From Colletotrichum lupini (lineage: Eukaryota; Ascomycota; Sordariomycetes; Glomerellales; Glomerellaceae), in assembly GCF_023278565.1 (NCBI RefSeq), contig NC_064676.1, positions 6,634,001-6,698,000 of the forward strand: a DNA stretch of 64,000 nucleotides, written 5' to 3'. The notes below the pieces were generated by a model. That model did not search any database. It worked only from the letters and a program-made list of their open reading frames with translations, and was not told the origin of the DNA. This document shows, piece by piece, positions 14,579 through 24,587 of this stretch. Made by a program: the position numbers and the translations under genes. The first letter of the stretch is position 1. The number at the start of each line of letters is the position of its first letter.

Positions 14579-14755
14579 TATTACGTAATAGGGATAGTAA
14601 TCGCACCTTATAAAGTGCCCGTTACGTGCTAAATTACGTGTCTATTTTAGATATCGTATATATAGACCTTTTCCTTTTGTCTATTTCCACTTTGATAGTT
14701 AAGCCACTTTTACTACACTCCGTATGCCCATTGCTGCGTGCCATAACTCGTGACA
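14579..14755 (+). repeat. 3' LTR of Copia copy 1
   Basis: This 177-bp LTR is the same length as both LTRs of Copia copy 2 (28176-28352, 35578-35754). It starts TATTACG and ends CGTGACA, with the purine-rich TTAGGGGGTA just before it as a likely polypurine tract. The inner half is RIPped and the outer ~65 bp are not. It contains a TATATATAG promoter-like motif. Confidence 0.92.
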
Positions 14756-16724
14756 GTTTGTCTGCCCACGGCGGGTCAGACTGTTCGGGTCCAGACAGCG
14801 ACCGATCGGCCGCATATACACGTGCGCGGCCCCAGAATTTCTGAGTTGCGGACGCGTGACTCCGCCCGAAAGTAAAAAAGAGGGAAATCCTCGATGTGGA
14901 CAACATTTCCGCATTACGAGTAATGTCAACACGTTTTCACGTTTTCGGCGCATTGTCCACCACCCGTTCCTTGCGGCCAGCAGCAACCACGTCTATCCTT
15001 GGCCAAGACGGAAATGTGAAGGAGGCATTGACTTGTGCCTAGCAGAAAAAGATAGGGATGAAGAGATGGAGAAAGGGAGAAAATGCATAGACCAATGCTT
15101 GCTTGCACATCGTACAATGCGAATAAACATATCTATGGCTATAGCATGACACATAACTTCGTACTCATATCGACATCACCACCCTGATGGTCAAAAATAG
15201 CAGATCACCCACCTTCAGAGTATGCAAGACAACGATCCTCCAGCAAACATCATTCCGCGGTATCCGAGCACAAAGAGGATAAACAGATGGTAATTAATGA
15301 TTTGATAAATATGATCGAATAAGAGCGGGCACGTGTTGGGATGCCAAGAAAGGGGATTCTTCATTGAGGAAGTTCAGGGGCGTGACGTTGCAGGCCAGAA
15401 ATAAATCTGGAACGTTAGACTTGTTGACTGTGCAGGAGAGAACCAGGACTCTTGCAGGTTTTCTGGTTGCTGGAGAGTCATGTCAAGGTAGACCCCAGTC
15501 ACGGCCACGCAGTCCCACGAAGAGTCCCACGAGGGCCCATGTCGTCTCCATCATCCCCCATCCCGAATCGGGCGCGGATGCTACCGAATTTGTCCCCTTA
15601 ATTAGAGTTTCGCCAAAAGCATGCTGGGACTTCCACGCCAGTTGACGTGCTGCGCATCACGACATTTGTTCTAGAATCGCATTGATTTCGGCGTGTCAAC
15701 CTTCCCATTTTCTCACGAATAGGCAACGAAGAAAGCCATCATCCACATTTTCAATTTACTACGTACACAATTGCACCGCAATCCGGATTTGACCGTGTAC
15801 AGATGAGAGTCTGTTATCTCATCGTATCTGAAGAAGCGAGCAATCCTTGCCTCGATACCCAGCTATTGGTGCGGGTCGTTTTGTCGCTTGACGATAGCGT
15901 GGTCTGAAGCGAGCTGCTAAGGTGGATGGTTGCAAGCGGTATGTCGAAAATAGAGGCGCAGTTCATCGGCAGCCCCGCGAGCGGGATGTCACGGTATCAG
16001 TTCAGATGCACGAGTCCAATAATGCGAGCTAGGCTCTGGTAGGGCTTTCTTCAAGCAGCTGGGAGAGCCTGTGACTCTGGACGAAGCGTACTGCGGTCTC
16101 TGAGCATCATTCTTAGCTGGGAAGTGCACAAGGCAACCTAAGTATGTGCCGAATGATGGCAATTATGTTGTAAGATTTTTGCTATAACTATATGTCCCCA
16201 GATCGAAATCTACTGTGCGTCATTGTTATGTGGTTGAAGGCTCAAGTTTTGCGGTTTGTTTGCATTTTCATTCGATACCAAAAAAAAAATGTATATCGAA
16301 TAACTGAAATATGTGGAAGGTGGACTTCGAGGTAATTGCAAAACATAGCAGATCTATTTGTTTGATTTATGAAAGATGCTCAGAGAGCGACGATCATATT
16401 TAGGACTCGCAATGCCACACATCTATAGGTATTGATACGAAACACCAGCAACGCCTCGAATTTCGTGAAAAACTAAACGGACCAAAATTCCCACTACCGA
16501 TGTTGTAAAGCCACCTCCCCAGATCAAGGCAGCCTCTTTTGTTTCATTCTCCTCGTAGGCACCACGATCCAGAGAGCCGGCTAAGGATGGTGGGTGTGGA
16601 GTGCATGATGAATGGACTGTTTTCATCCAGCCTTATGAACAGGCTGGCCTTGCTAGTGTGAAGGAGGAGAGGATGGCTTTCCCGAATCTTTGGGCCCCCC
16701 AGGATATCTCTAAGCGATAGACGC
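14756..16724. other. Intergenic, no gene recognised
   Basis: Base composition returns to normal immediately after the Copia LTR. Several open frames of 60-97 codons overlap on both strands, but none has a recognisable domain, a splice-supported extension or biased codon use. I see no RNA gene. Confidence 0.5.
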
Positions 16725-17180
16725 TTAGCAGCGGCCGCGAACGTCGTCGGGGTTAGCCTTGCAGTACAGGCCCTTGCCGTCGGCGCAGTCGAAGCCGGTG
16801 GTGGCGATCTCGCGGCAAGCAGCCTCCCACTCCTTACCGGCGAGCTGGTCGCTGGCGGAGTTCTGCACGCACTATTTGACTGAAGTCAGTACCACAGTCT
16901 TTCTGAATGTGTTGAGTGGGGTAAACTTACACGTCCAGTCTCGGTGTTGTAGGTACCCTTGCCCCACTGGTAGTTCTTGGAGGCGTAAAGCTCGCAAGCC
17001 TTGGTGGTGATGCGCCAGTTGTAGCTGTCACCGTTGTCACAGGCGCAGTTGTCGTGAAGATCGGCAGAACTAGTTCGGTGTTAGTAGGAAGCTCCAAAGT
17101 ATCGAAGGTAGCTAGACTGAGACTCACGCAACCGAGAGGAGGACGAAGAGAGAAGCAACCTTGGCGATGGAGAACTGCAT
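16725..17180 (-). CDS. Small secreted cysteine-rich protein (candidate effector), 112 aa
   Basis: Three exons give a clean 112-aa protein: 17128-17180, 16931-17069 and 16725-16871. The introns, 17070-17127 (58 bp) and 16872-16930 (59 bp), have GTGAGT and GTAAGT donors, and the first has a CTAACA branch site. The exons total 339 bp, exactly 113 codons with stop. The N-terminus (MQFSIAKVASLFVLLSVA) is a typical signal peptide with cleavage near Ala18-Ser19. The mature chain of about 94 residues has eight cysteines, enough for four disulfides, in the order NCAC, KAC, RCV, AAC, DCA, YCK and a final RC. Codons are strongly C-ending, which suggests high expression. Small size, secretion and high cysteine fit the effector/SSCP class, but I do not recognise a named family. 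The gene lies 2 kb from a RIPped transposon block. Confidence 0.85.
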
Positions 17181-18881
17181 TTTGGCGGTTTGGGTGGGTT
17201 GTTTGTTGGGTAGTTGGTAAGGTAGTGACTGTAACAGAGGTGTTTGCGAAAAGAATGAACGGAGTTGGTAGATTACTGGATCTGGACCGAAGAAAAGAAT
17301 GTGTGGAGTTTGATGAGGATGGAGATAAACTTCATGATATCGGGGAGGAACCTATGGAGGTTTATATCCACGGTCGCAACATCGAAGGTAATTTACAATG
17401 AGTCACGGCCTTGCCATGTTTCCCAATAGACAATCTATCGCATTCGGATAACCAAGGTCATGCTCTGACCAACACGTTCGGCAAAGAGACAAGGACCATC
17501 ATCCATGATCCCACTGTGAGGCAGGCCGAAGTCCCACATCCGCGCGCCTTTGTCGGCGCGCTCGTCTCCAAGTTCCGTCGGACTCGTGGCCCGCAATAGG
17601 AGTTTGATCATCATTGAGGAGCGGACTCACCGTGTGGATGAATGTGACCTCTGGGCGCCCCTCAAGGCGGTGCAGCAATCCAGCAGGGCTCTTTCTGTAG
17701 ACCATCCGTCATCAAACTTAATGTGTGTTCTAAAGAGGAAACTCCCAGGGTTAACCTCAGCCCTTTGGAGCTTGAATGTCTTTGAGTCCTTGCTAGCTGG
17801 GCTGATTGAGTTCAAGTGTGGCCATCTGCGTCTAACACGGGCATCTTGGCAGTAGGGTGGACTCTATGGGGTTTCTATAGGGGAGAAGACGCGCATGAGC
17901 AAATAATCTCCAGCCGCCTTCTGCATTAGGCTATGTAGGGGGTTATGGATGGCGTTGCATGAAACGGTGAGTCGGGACCACTTGCGGTTGTTGACTGACT
18001 CGTAGCCGCTCCCGCGAGTCCAACGGATCAGATGACTACGCGATACAACCCCAGAGCCGCACATTACTCCATGCGCACAACACCATCCGCTACCCGGATC
18101 CGGCGTCTACCATCTCAATGTGAAACTGCTACGCCCTACCTTTGCCTTGTTGGTGTTCGTCCCATTTTCCAACATTAGCCCAGGCCATCTGATATCCAAC
18201 TCTCTTAGCCTCTTTGCCCAGCATCCCATCCGCGCGCTCTCCCCCACAACGGTACCTCACCGATCGCCGCCCTGCCACGATCCGAGTCAGCGCATGGTCG
18301 TACTGTCGCTGGGCCTGCTTCAGTCATATTGTTCAGGTTGATGATAACAAGTCCTCTCAAATGGGATTTTGATTATGTCGAACCTATCGAGCCCTGACCG
18401 GCTGGCCCGATCACCACGCTCTGGTGTCATGGTGGTCATGCCGGCAGCCCCGTAGGGATTCTTGGCAACAATATCCATTCCAACCCCTTCGGCCTGGCGA
18501 GCGCGCGCATGTGCGCTTCCCCGTGGATGCCATGGAGAGTCATGAACATGGGCGGGCGGCTTGACAGACGCAGAAGCCGTCTTGCGAACATCCGAGAGCG
18601 AAAGTCCAAAGTCTAAGTTTGTAACTGGGGAACATTGTATCATCCACAAGCTTAAACATCTTGACACCAACATTGTATAAGAACACCTTTTTCCCACCCA
18701 GAGATTCGCAATATCTTATACTTGCATCATCAGTCTATTCTCCAATACACTTCCTTCCCCACATTCTTTTCTCAACGAGTCACTCAGCAACTCTTCAGTC
18801 TTTACTTTCCAAAGTCGCTCTTTTGCAAAGAACAACCACCCACTTTCCACTCTTTTCAACCAACTACCAAAAACCATCAAG
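17181..18881. other. Intergenic; includes promoter and pyrimidine-rich leader of the next gene
   Basis: Open frames of 60-125 codons occur on both strands, but none looks like a protein family. The last ~220 bp (18660-18881) are CT-rich, contain short C/T/A repeats and end in ATCAAG before the ATG of the next gene. This is the usual form of a fungal 5' leader for a well-expressed gene. Confidence 0.5.
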
Positions 18882-19583
18882 ATGCGTTTCTCCGTTCTTA
18901 CCGCTGCCGGCCTCATTGGCGCTGCTGTCGCCGCCCCGGCTCCTGGCCCCGCTCCCCTCAACTTCGACGATGTCATCGTTGTTGGTGAGGACGGCACCCA
19001 CACTGTCATGAAGGCTTCCGAGTACGACGCTCTTGAGCGCCGTGCCGCCCTTCCCGTCGCTCCCGCCCCCGCCCTCGACGATGTTCTTTCTCGCCGCGGC
19101 TGCAAGGAGTCCACCGAGGTCCAGGTCCTCACCGACGAGGAGTTCCTCAACTGGGACATTGCTGTCTCCCCCGTCGTCACTGCTGCTGGCAACGACGTCG
19201 CCGTCTCCGTCGACAGCGGCTACTCCCTGGCCAACTCCGTCACCGTCACCGCTGGTCTTTCCACCACCATCGCTCAGATCGCCCTCGGTGTCTCTCTGTC
19301 CGTCAGCTACGCAAAGACCTGGACCACCACTCAGTCCCAGAACCTCCGTTTCACCGTCCCCGACGGCCAGTACGGCCTCGTTGTCTCCCAGCCCAACGTC
19401 CGCCGCGTCACTGGCAACATCTTCTCTGGATGCACCGACAGCCCCTCCGTCGATGCCTTCACCTCCGACACCTACGCTGACCAGTCCTACGGCAACCTTG
19501 CCTGGGTCAAGGGTGTCATCCGCCTTTGCAACAGCACCACCTACCCCGTCCCTTACTGCATCGGCCAGGGTGAGCACAAATAA
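18882..19583 (+). CDS. Secreted effector-like protein with Kex2-type propeptide, 233 aa
   Basis: This is a single open frame. MRFSVLTAAGLIGAAVAAPAP is a signal peptide with cleavage near Ala17/Ala18. A proline/alanine-rich pro-region follows with two dibasic Kex2-like sites: LERR near residue 54 and LSRR near residue 71. The mature part begins GCKESTEV and is rich in Ser/Thr/Val, with alternating beta-type segments and few cysteines. Codons are strongly biased to C at the third position. The overall form recalls effector-like secreted proteins annotated in plant-pathogenic Sordariomycetes; a 'CELP0028-like' label comes to mind from memory only. A GTGAGC just before the stop could be a donor for an alternative C-terminus, but I found no convincing acceptor. 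Confidence 0.85.
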   Translation: MRFSVLTAAGLIGAAVAAPAPGPAPLNFDDVIVVGEDGTHTVMKASEYDALERRAALPVAPAPALDDVLSRRGCKESTEVQVLTDEEFLNWDIAVSPVVTAAGNDVAVSVDSGYSLANSVTVTAGLSTTIAQIALGVSLSVSYAKTWTTTQSQNLRFTVPDGQYGLVVSQPNVRRVTGNIFSGCTDSPSVDAFTSDTYADQSYGNLAWVKGVIRLCNSTTYPVPYCIGQGEHK

Positions 19584-22314
19584 GTGGCTCGTAACATTGC
19601 CACGGCTGAGCCCGCTGCCACCAACGCTCGTGCGGCCATCGATACCCCTAGGACCTGCCGAGAAACCATCTGCCAACTTTGCGAGAGAGCCCATCAAATC
19701 TCAGGGACGTCTGGAACGGATAGGAGTTTTGGAGGTCTTCTCTTAGAACCACCGAGGATACGCACGATATAATGCCAATACACCCTTGTCCTTGATACCA
19801 CATCCCGTACATCTTCTTTGCGAGTTATGCTTGTTCTTTGTCTTATTTTGTGTATAGAATTGGGAATAGAATTATGGATAGATCTCATATTCAAGCGTTA
19901 AAGTTATTTAAGCATCAATGAGTACCGTTAAAAGTGATACCCGTCAATAATGTTGGTTGTATTACGGAGTGTTACTTCACAACTTGCACTCCACGATGTG
20001 ACAGTGCTTGCGGGTCTGTTATCGAATCCATTCCCCTTACCTACCAAGGCTGAGACTGTAACCGTATTCGCATATGCTGAGGATATCCGTACGGGTAGGT
20101 ACCCTTCGTCGTGGGTTCTCAGGTGAAGCCTCAAGCGGTCGAGACTTGGACTTCGCCTTTGAATCTGGGGCTATCCCGAGCAGCGTCACTGAATCATGAC
20201 AGACAATCACATGAAGATGACTTGAAATATTTCGACCGTGTTCCGAGCTCCGACGATTAATGTTCCTTGCGTACAAGCTTTGTAACTTTGACAGGTTGTC
20301 TGACTCTTCCTAGCGGTGAATGAAAGCTGACAATGCTGGGGTCAGTGTCCAGAAGTTTGGGTCGCTAAAAGTGAAGTCATCTCCACTAGATTTGGGCAGA
20401 AGTTCCTGTTTGTCACGACGAGCATTCGGTATTCGTATAGGAAACTGGAGAACCCCACGTTCGGGTCAAAATGAGGTGGTCCAGTGATTAGACGTTCCCT
20501 TGCCATGATGTCGGCCGGAATTATTCTCGCGCCTGTGGGAGGGCTGGCACGCGCGGCACATGCAAGGTACGTGCTACCTTCTGTCCCTCAATCTTGGTCT
20601 GGTTCCATTGGGCACGCTTTCATCCAGGACAGCCAAAGGGGGGAGTGGGATGCCTCTAGGGCTACTCCGTACAGAGTCAAGGGTCCTGCGTCTAGTGGAT
20701 CTGCTGGGGTTGGTGTCATCGACCTTCCCCTTTCAAGCACCACATCCGACACCAACTGGGACGCGTCTCCGATGGAAAAGCCTCGATCAAAAATGGTCGC
20801 TGCAACCTCACTGTTGTTCGCCGAACATGTTATAAATCACCACAGCCTCACACCTTTTCAAAGAGCATCCTCGGCTTCTTTCCAGCCTTCTAACCATCTA
20901 CTTTCATACAATGAAGTTGAATTAGTCAAGCTGACCACACAGCGCTGATCTGTTGCGAGGCCGAGTCAGTTATTCCCCGCCCGCGGGCACCGACGGGGGT
21001 AGCATTGGCCACCGAGAGTCCAATGCAAACGCTGAATAAGCTCACGGAAAATAATACAGTTTAATGAAGAACGTCTTACCGCGGGAGATGTCGCACGCGC
21101 TGTCAAAAGTCAAAACATTGTCCTCTTCACACGTGTACGGCGCCCGCCGGATGCAAGTGATCGGCGGAGGAGGAACTGCCACGACTCAAGGAACTTCATG
21201 AAAGGGACCTTTTTTCTGCCTCTTGGTCCGGCCCCCTGCCGGGCCCGAATCTGTCAAAACATTTCGGCCGGACTTTCCGAGGCCCGGACCAAGCTACCGG
21301 TTACTTGTTCGGCTTTTCGCCGAAATTTCTGTGCTTTGGGTCCCCGCTTTTCTTTTTCTGAGGCAATCCCGACCGGACGATGCGGAATGCCGTCGTCCGC
21401 TTTCACATATTCCAATGCGAAGAAGGATTCATGATGGAAGTGGTGAAACATAGAGAGAAAGTATCCGCGCTCGAAGAGCAAATGTCATTCCAAGTGAAGT
21501 TCGAAATGCAGAACAGTAAATCATGCCGTATGCGTGCCGACTTTTGACGGCGAAATATGAGGATTCGCAATGAGCACAAGGGGTCAAGAATTGTCACGAT
21601 TTCGGCTACGCATCAGTAGTCATGTCGAGAGTAGAACTATCTGAGGCCAACATCACACGTATGTAAATGGGTGAAATACACAGCCAATGATGCGTGTTTA
21701 TCTCGATTGACAAAGATTTGAGTCACGTGATCTTTCACGTGATACTGCATGACAGAGAAGAAGAAGTTCACGAGATTCTACATCATAATGCATACACGCC
21801 GATTGGAGTACCAATGTCTTGTGATCAGTGGCAGTGGACGCAGTCTTGATCTTTATGTAGACGTTTCAAACAATGAATATCACCGATTGCACTTTGCTTG
21901 ATTGCTCCAACCAAAAACCCTCAGTGCTCCATGATTGAGAATTCTGTTTCACCATTTTTGACAAATTGAATCGAGGTTCAAGTTGTAATAAAATAGGCAG
22001 CGCTGTTAAATCATACTTTTTGGCCCGCAAACACGTGTGATTGAATGTAATTACACCTGAAAGAACAGAATCAAGTACTCGAAGCCCTTCATCATCTATG
22101 AGCGTGGCTGTTATCATCTCACGCACGTGATGAAGTTCCTTGACGGGCGCAGAAGTGATCGACGGGTGAGATGACATGCGCGTAACTACTGCGGGGTTGT
22201 AACCACCACCGGCTTTGACTTCCCAACTACACACTGCATCAGCGAGTTGTATTGCTACTTCGACACAATTACCTTGAGTTCTTTGAAAAGTAGTCATTTT
22301 TTTAACGTGTCAAC
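19584..22314. other. Intergenic, no gene recognised
   Basis: About 2.7 kb have normal composition. There are open frames of up to 154 codons (20484-20948 plus; 21866-22297 minus, 143 codons, starting 18 bp before the transporter start). Neither has a motif I recognise, a signal peptide or splice support. The right part is the promoter of the sugar transporter and holds four CACGTG sites. Confidence 0.45.
21724..21741. promoter_or_regulatory. Pair of CACGTG E-boxes upstream of the sugar transporter
   Basis: Two CACGTG palindromes, each followed by A, start at 21724 and 21736, exactly 12 bp apart. Two more occur at 22032 and 22124. CACGTG is the core of sites bound by bHLH factors such as Pho4, Cbf1 and SREBP types in fungi. 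The cluster lies 190-590 bp upstream of the transporter ATG. Function is inferred from sequence only. Confidence 0.4.
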
Positions 22315-23943
22315 ATGCCGCACTTTGCGAAACTGATGCCGAACTACGTGACGGCGACCATCGCCCTATCGTTTGGAGGTTTCCTTAATGGCCATGACAC
22401 AGGTACCATCGGCTCAGTAGTACACATGGAACAGTTCACGATAACATTCGGACATCTTTCCGCGACCGTTCGAGGGATCACAGTTTCAATGATCTTATTG
22501 ACGGGCATCATCCCCTCACTGCTCGCCGGTCAGTTGGCAGATAAGTACGGACGACTGCGTATCATATCACCCGGCGCCGCGCTCTTCGCCCTTGGCGGAC
22601 TCCTGCAAACGACATCTTTTAGCTTGGGCCAGTTCATCCTAGGTCGTGCAGTCAGCGGCGTTGGCCAGGGCATTTTCCTCGGCAACATCGCCGTCTATCT
22701 CGCAGAGATAGCTCCCTCCCGCCGGAGAGGTCGACTGGCCGCTTTGCCGCAATTCATGTCAACTCTCGGGATCTGTATCGGATACTTCTCTTGCTACACA
22801 ACCAGCTCGATTGAAGACAGCACCGCGTGGCGTCTCCCGTACGTGGTTCAGATCTCAGTATCCATCATGCTTGCTCTTGTCTGCCGAGTTCTACCTGAGT
22901 CACCACGATGGCTACTGCTTTGGGGCACGACGCAAGAGGCGGTGACGGCTCTTGAGTTGCTTGACTTCGACATGGACGAGGCTCGCCGAGATTTTCTCAA
23001 CACCCCGCAAGAACAGCCTAGTCTTTCCACGAGGCAGAACTTTCTTTTGCCTTTCCGTGGGCCGTACCGGTCGAGGACTTTGTTGGCGCTCTTTATCCTA
23101 TCGATGATCCAATTATCAGGGATCGATGCAATCACCTATGTATGATACCCTAGTTGTTCTATATCTCTGACAAAGAGACTGACCAAGATAGTACGCGCCC
23201 GCATTGTTCGACCAGGCTGGCATCTCACAGTCCAACTCCTCGCTGATCGCGTCCGGGGTTTCCTCCATCACGATGCTGGTCGTGTCTATCCCGGCTTCTA
23301 TCCTAGCCGATAAATGGGGAAGACGAACATCGGCAATCAGCGGTGGCATAATCCTTTCTGGACTTATGATGCTTATGGGAAGCCTTTACGCAGCTGGGGC
23401 GGTGGGACCTACAGGAGCTGCTCGTTGGGTTGTCGTAATCTCAGTCTTCGCATTCGGCATGGCCTACTGCGCCACCTGGAATGTCGTCGGAAAGATCTAC
23501 GCCAGCGAGATTCTACCTGGCAACACCAGAGCCGCAGGAAACTCGATTGGCATGGCGTCTTCATTTGTGAGTGCTGCTTTTCTTCTTCAGTTTCGACGTT
23601 ACTGACATGGCGTACTTAGTTCACAAATTGGCTAGTGGCTCTCATCCCTCCGATCCTGTTATCTGCTTCAGCGTATGGCGCCTACTTCCTCTTCGGGGGC
23701 CTGACTGTCATCACGGCGATCGTTCTGACTGTGTTCATGCCCGAAACTCGCGGGCGATCACTTGAAAGTATACAAAGTGAGTTCAGACGCCCGGTATTCA
23801 CCAACTTGATGGGGTCGCTTTGTGCTCCGCGGGCTCGGCACCCAAACCCAGGACCCCAGGCAAACTCCGACGCGCCAATCGAGCTACGCCCCCAGGCCTC
23901 AGAACCGTCAACGGCTGCGATATCCTCAAGCGTTGCGGCTTGA
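22315..23943 (+). CDS. MFS sugar (hexose) transporter, 507 aa
   Basis: This is a member of the sugar porter family of the major facilitator superfamily, a plasma-membrane carrier. Exons are 22315-23139, 23192-23566 and 23620-23943. The introns (52 and 53 bp) have GTATGA/GTGAGT donors and CTGAC branch sites, and both fall between codons. The sum is 1524 bp, or 507 aa, the normal family length. Visible hallmarks are GGFLNGHDTGTIGSVV in helix 1 (family form GYDxGxI), LADKYGRLR in the loop after helix 2, PESPRWLL at the end of helix 6 and PETRGRSLE after helix 12. Around twelve hydrophobic segments are present. The substrate cannot be read from sequence. The C-terminal ~60 residues are a Pro/Ala/Ser-rich cytoplasmic tail. 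Confidence 0.92.
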
Positions 23944-24587
23944 ACCCTCCAGCCAGATAACCATTACAGAGGCGAGGTAGGGTACGGGGTACAGTGTCCG
24001 ACCGCGGCTCAATGGGCTGTCGCATTCACAGGCAAAGTCTCAACATAACGCCGTGAATCCATTTGAGAGCACAAGTAGGGAAGATATGAGACTGAGAATA
24101 CTCGCACAGTGGGCGCTATCGCCCATCCCACCGGGAAAGATAAAACACAATCGCTCATCTTGAATAAGATTCGCCACAATGAAACCCTTCGTAGACCAAT
24201 TTACCTTATCTAATTAGCCCACCAATCGCCATGAAAGCAATTGCTCAAAGACCAACTCACGAATGGAGTAGTAAGCACAATAAGGCAATGCTCGGGTTTC
24301 GAACACACAGTCCAATTGAAATAAGGTTCCTCAGAGGCACTGGACCCTCGGTGATAAGGCCAGAGTTATCCGTTCCCGCGGGTGCCAAGAAGCTGAACGA
24401 GGAAGGTGGATTGGCACTGAGCTGGGGTGCAGCACGCGATCAATTAACAGTTAATGTCAGACTCTCTTACCATAGGCCGTCACGTGATCTGTCAAGCACG
24501 CGACCGAGTCGCGTCGGCATGGGTTATGATAAATACCTAAGGGTGGTTCATCTCATCTCGCGTGATCAGGTCTTTGGTCGTTCATTA
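23944..24587. other. Intergenic, no gene recognised
   Basis: This 644-bp stretch lies between the transporter stop and the Fot1-type element. One 137-codon open frame (24231-24644) runs into the transposon's TIR and is therefore not a gene. A CACGTGA site occurs at 24481. The TA at 24586-24587 is the target-site copy for the element. Confidence 0.5.

Larger units (their letters stand above)
1450..14755 (+). mobile_element. Ty1/Copia LTR retrotransposon copy 1, 5'-truncated, RIPped, carrying a nested Gypsy element
   Basis: The stretch is colinear with the complete Copia element at 28176-35754 except for the Gypsy insertion at 2438-8759. From 8764 to the end the two copies differ in length by only about one base, so nearly all divergence is C-to-T/G-to-A transitions. 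The 5' LTR and the first ~430 bp of interior are missing. The 3' LTR is present (14579-14755). A degenerate reverse transcriptase is readable on the plus strand: the YVDD catalytic box has become YIDN at 11818-11829. The 5 bases after the element are GTTTG, but the matching left target-site copy is lost. Reading frames are full of stops, so the copy is dead. Confidence 0.88.

Noticed and set aside
1..14755. CRISPR array or centromeric satellite as the reason for the AT-rich block
   Set aside because: No regular short repeats or tandem satellites are seen; LTRs, reverse transcriptase blocks and loss of CpA/TpG explain most of the region as RIPped retrotransposons.
16423..16626. 67-codon minus-strand frame downstream of the cysteine-rich protein
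   Set aside because: Short, with no signal peptide or domain and no splice extension; probably chance.
19033..19746. 237-codon Pro/Ser/Thr-rich frame on the plus strand, and a 277-codon frame on the minus strand (18864-19697)
   Set aside because: Both are shadows of the C-ending codon bias of the secreted protein at 18882-19583; neither has real domain content.
20484..20510. GGTCCAGTGATTAG, resembling a tRNA A box
   Set aside because: No matching B box (GGTTCGANNCC) or foldable cloverleaf was found within 100 bp.
21866..22297. 143-codon minus-strand frame next to the sugar transporter start
   Set aside because: It has no recognisable motif, overlaps the transporter promoter E-boxes and would leave 17 bp between divergent starts; not supported enough to call.
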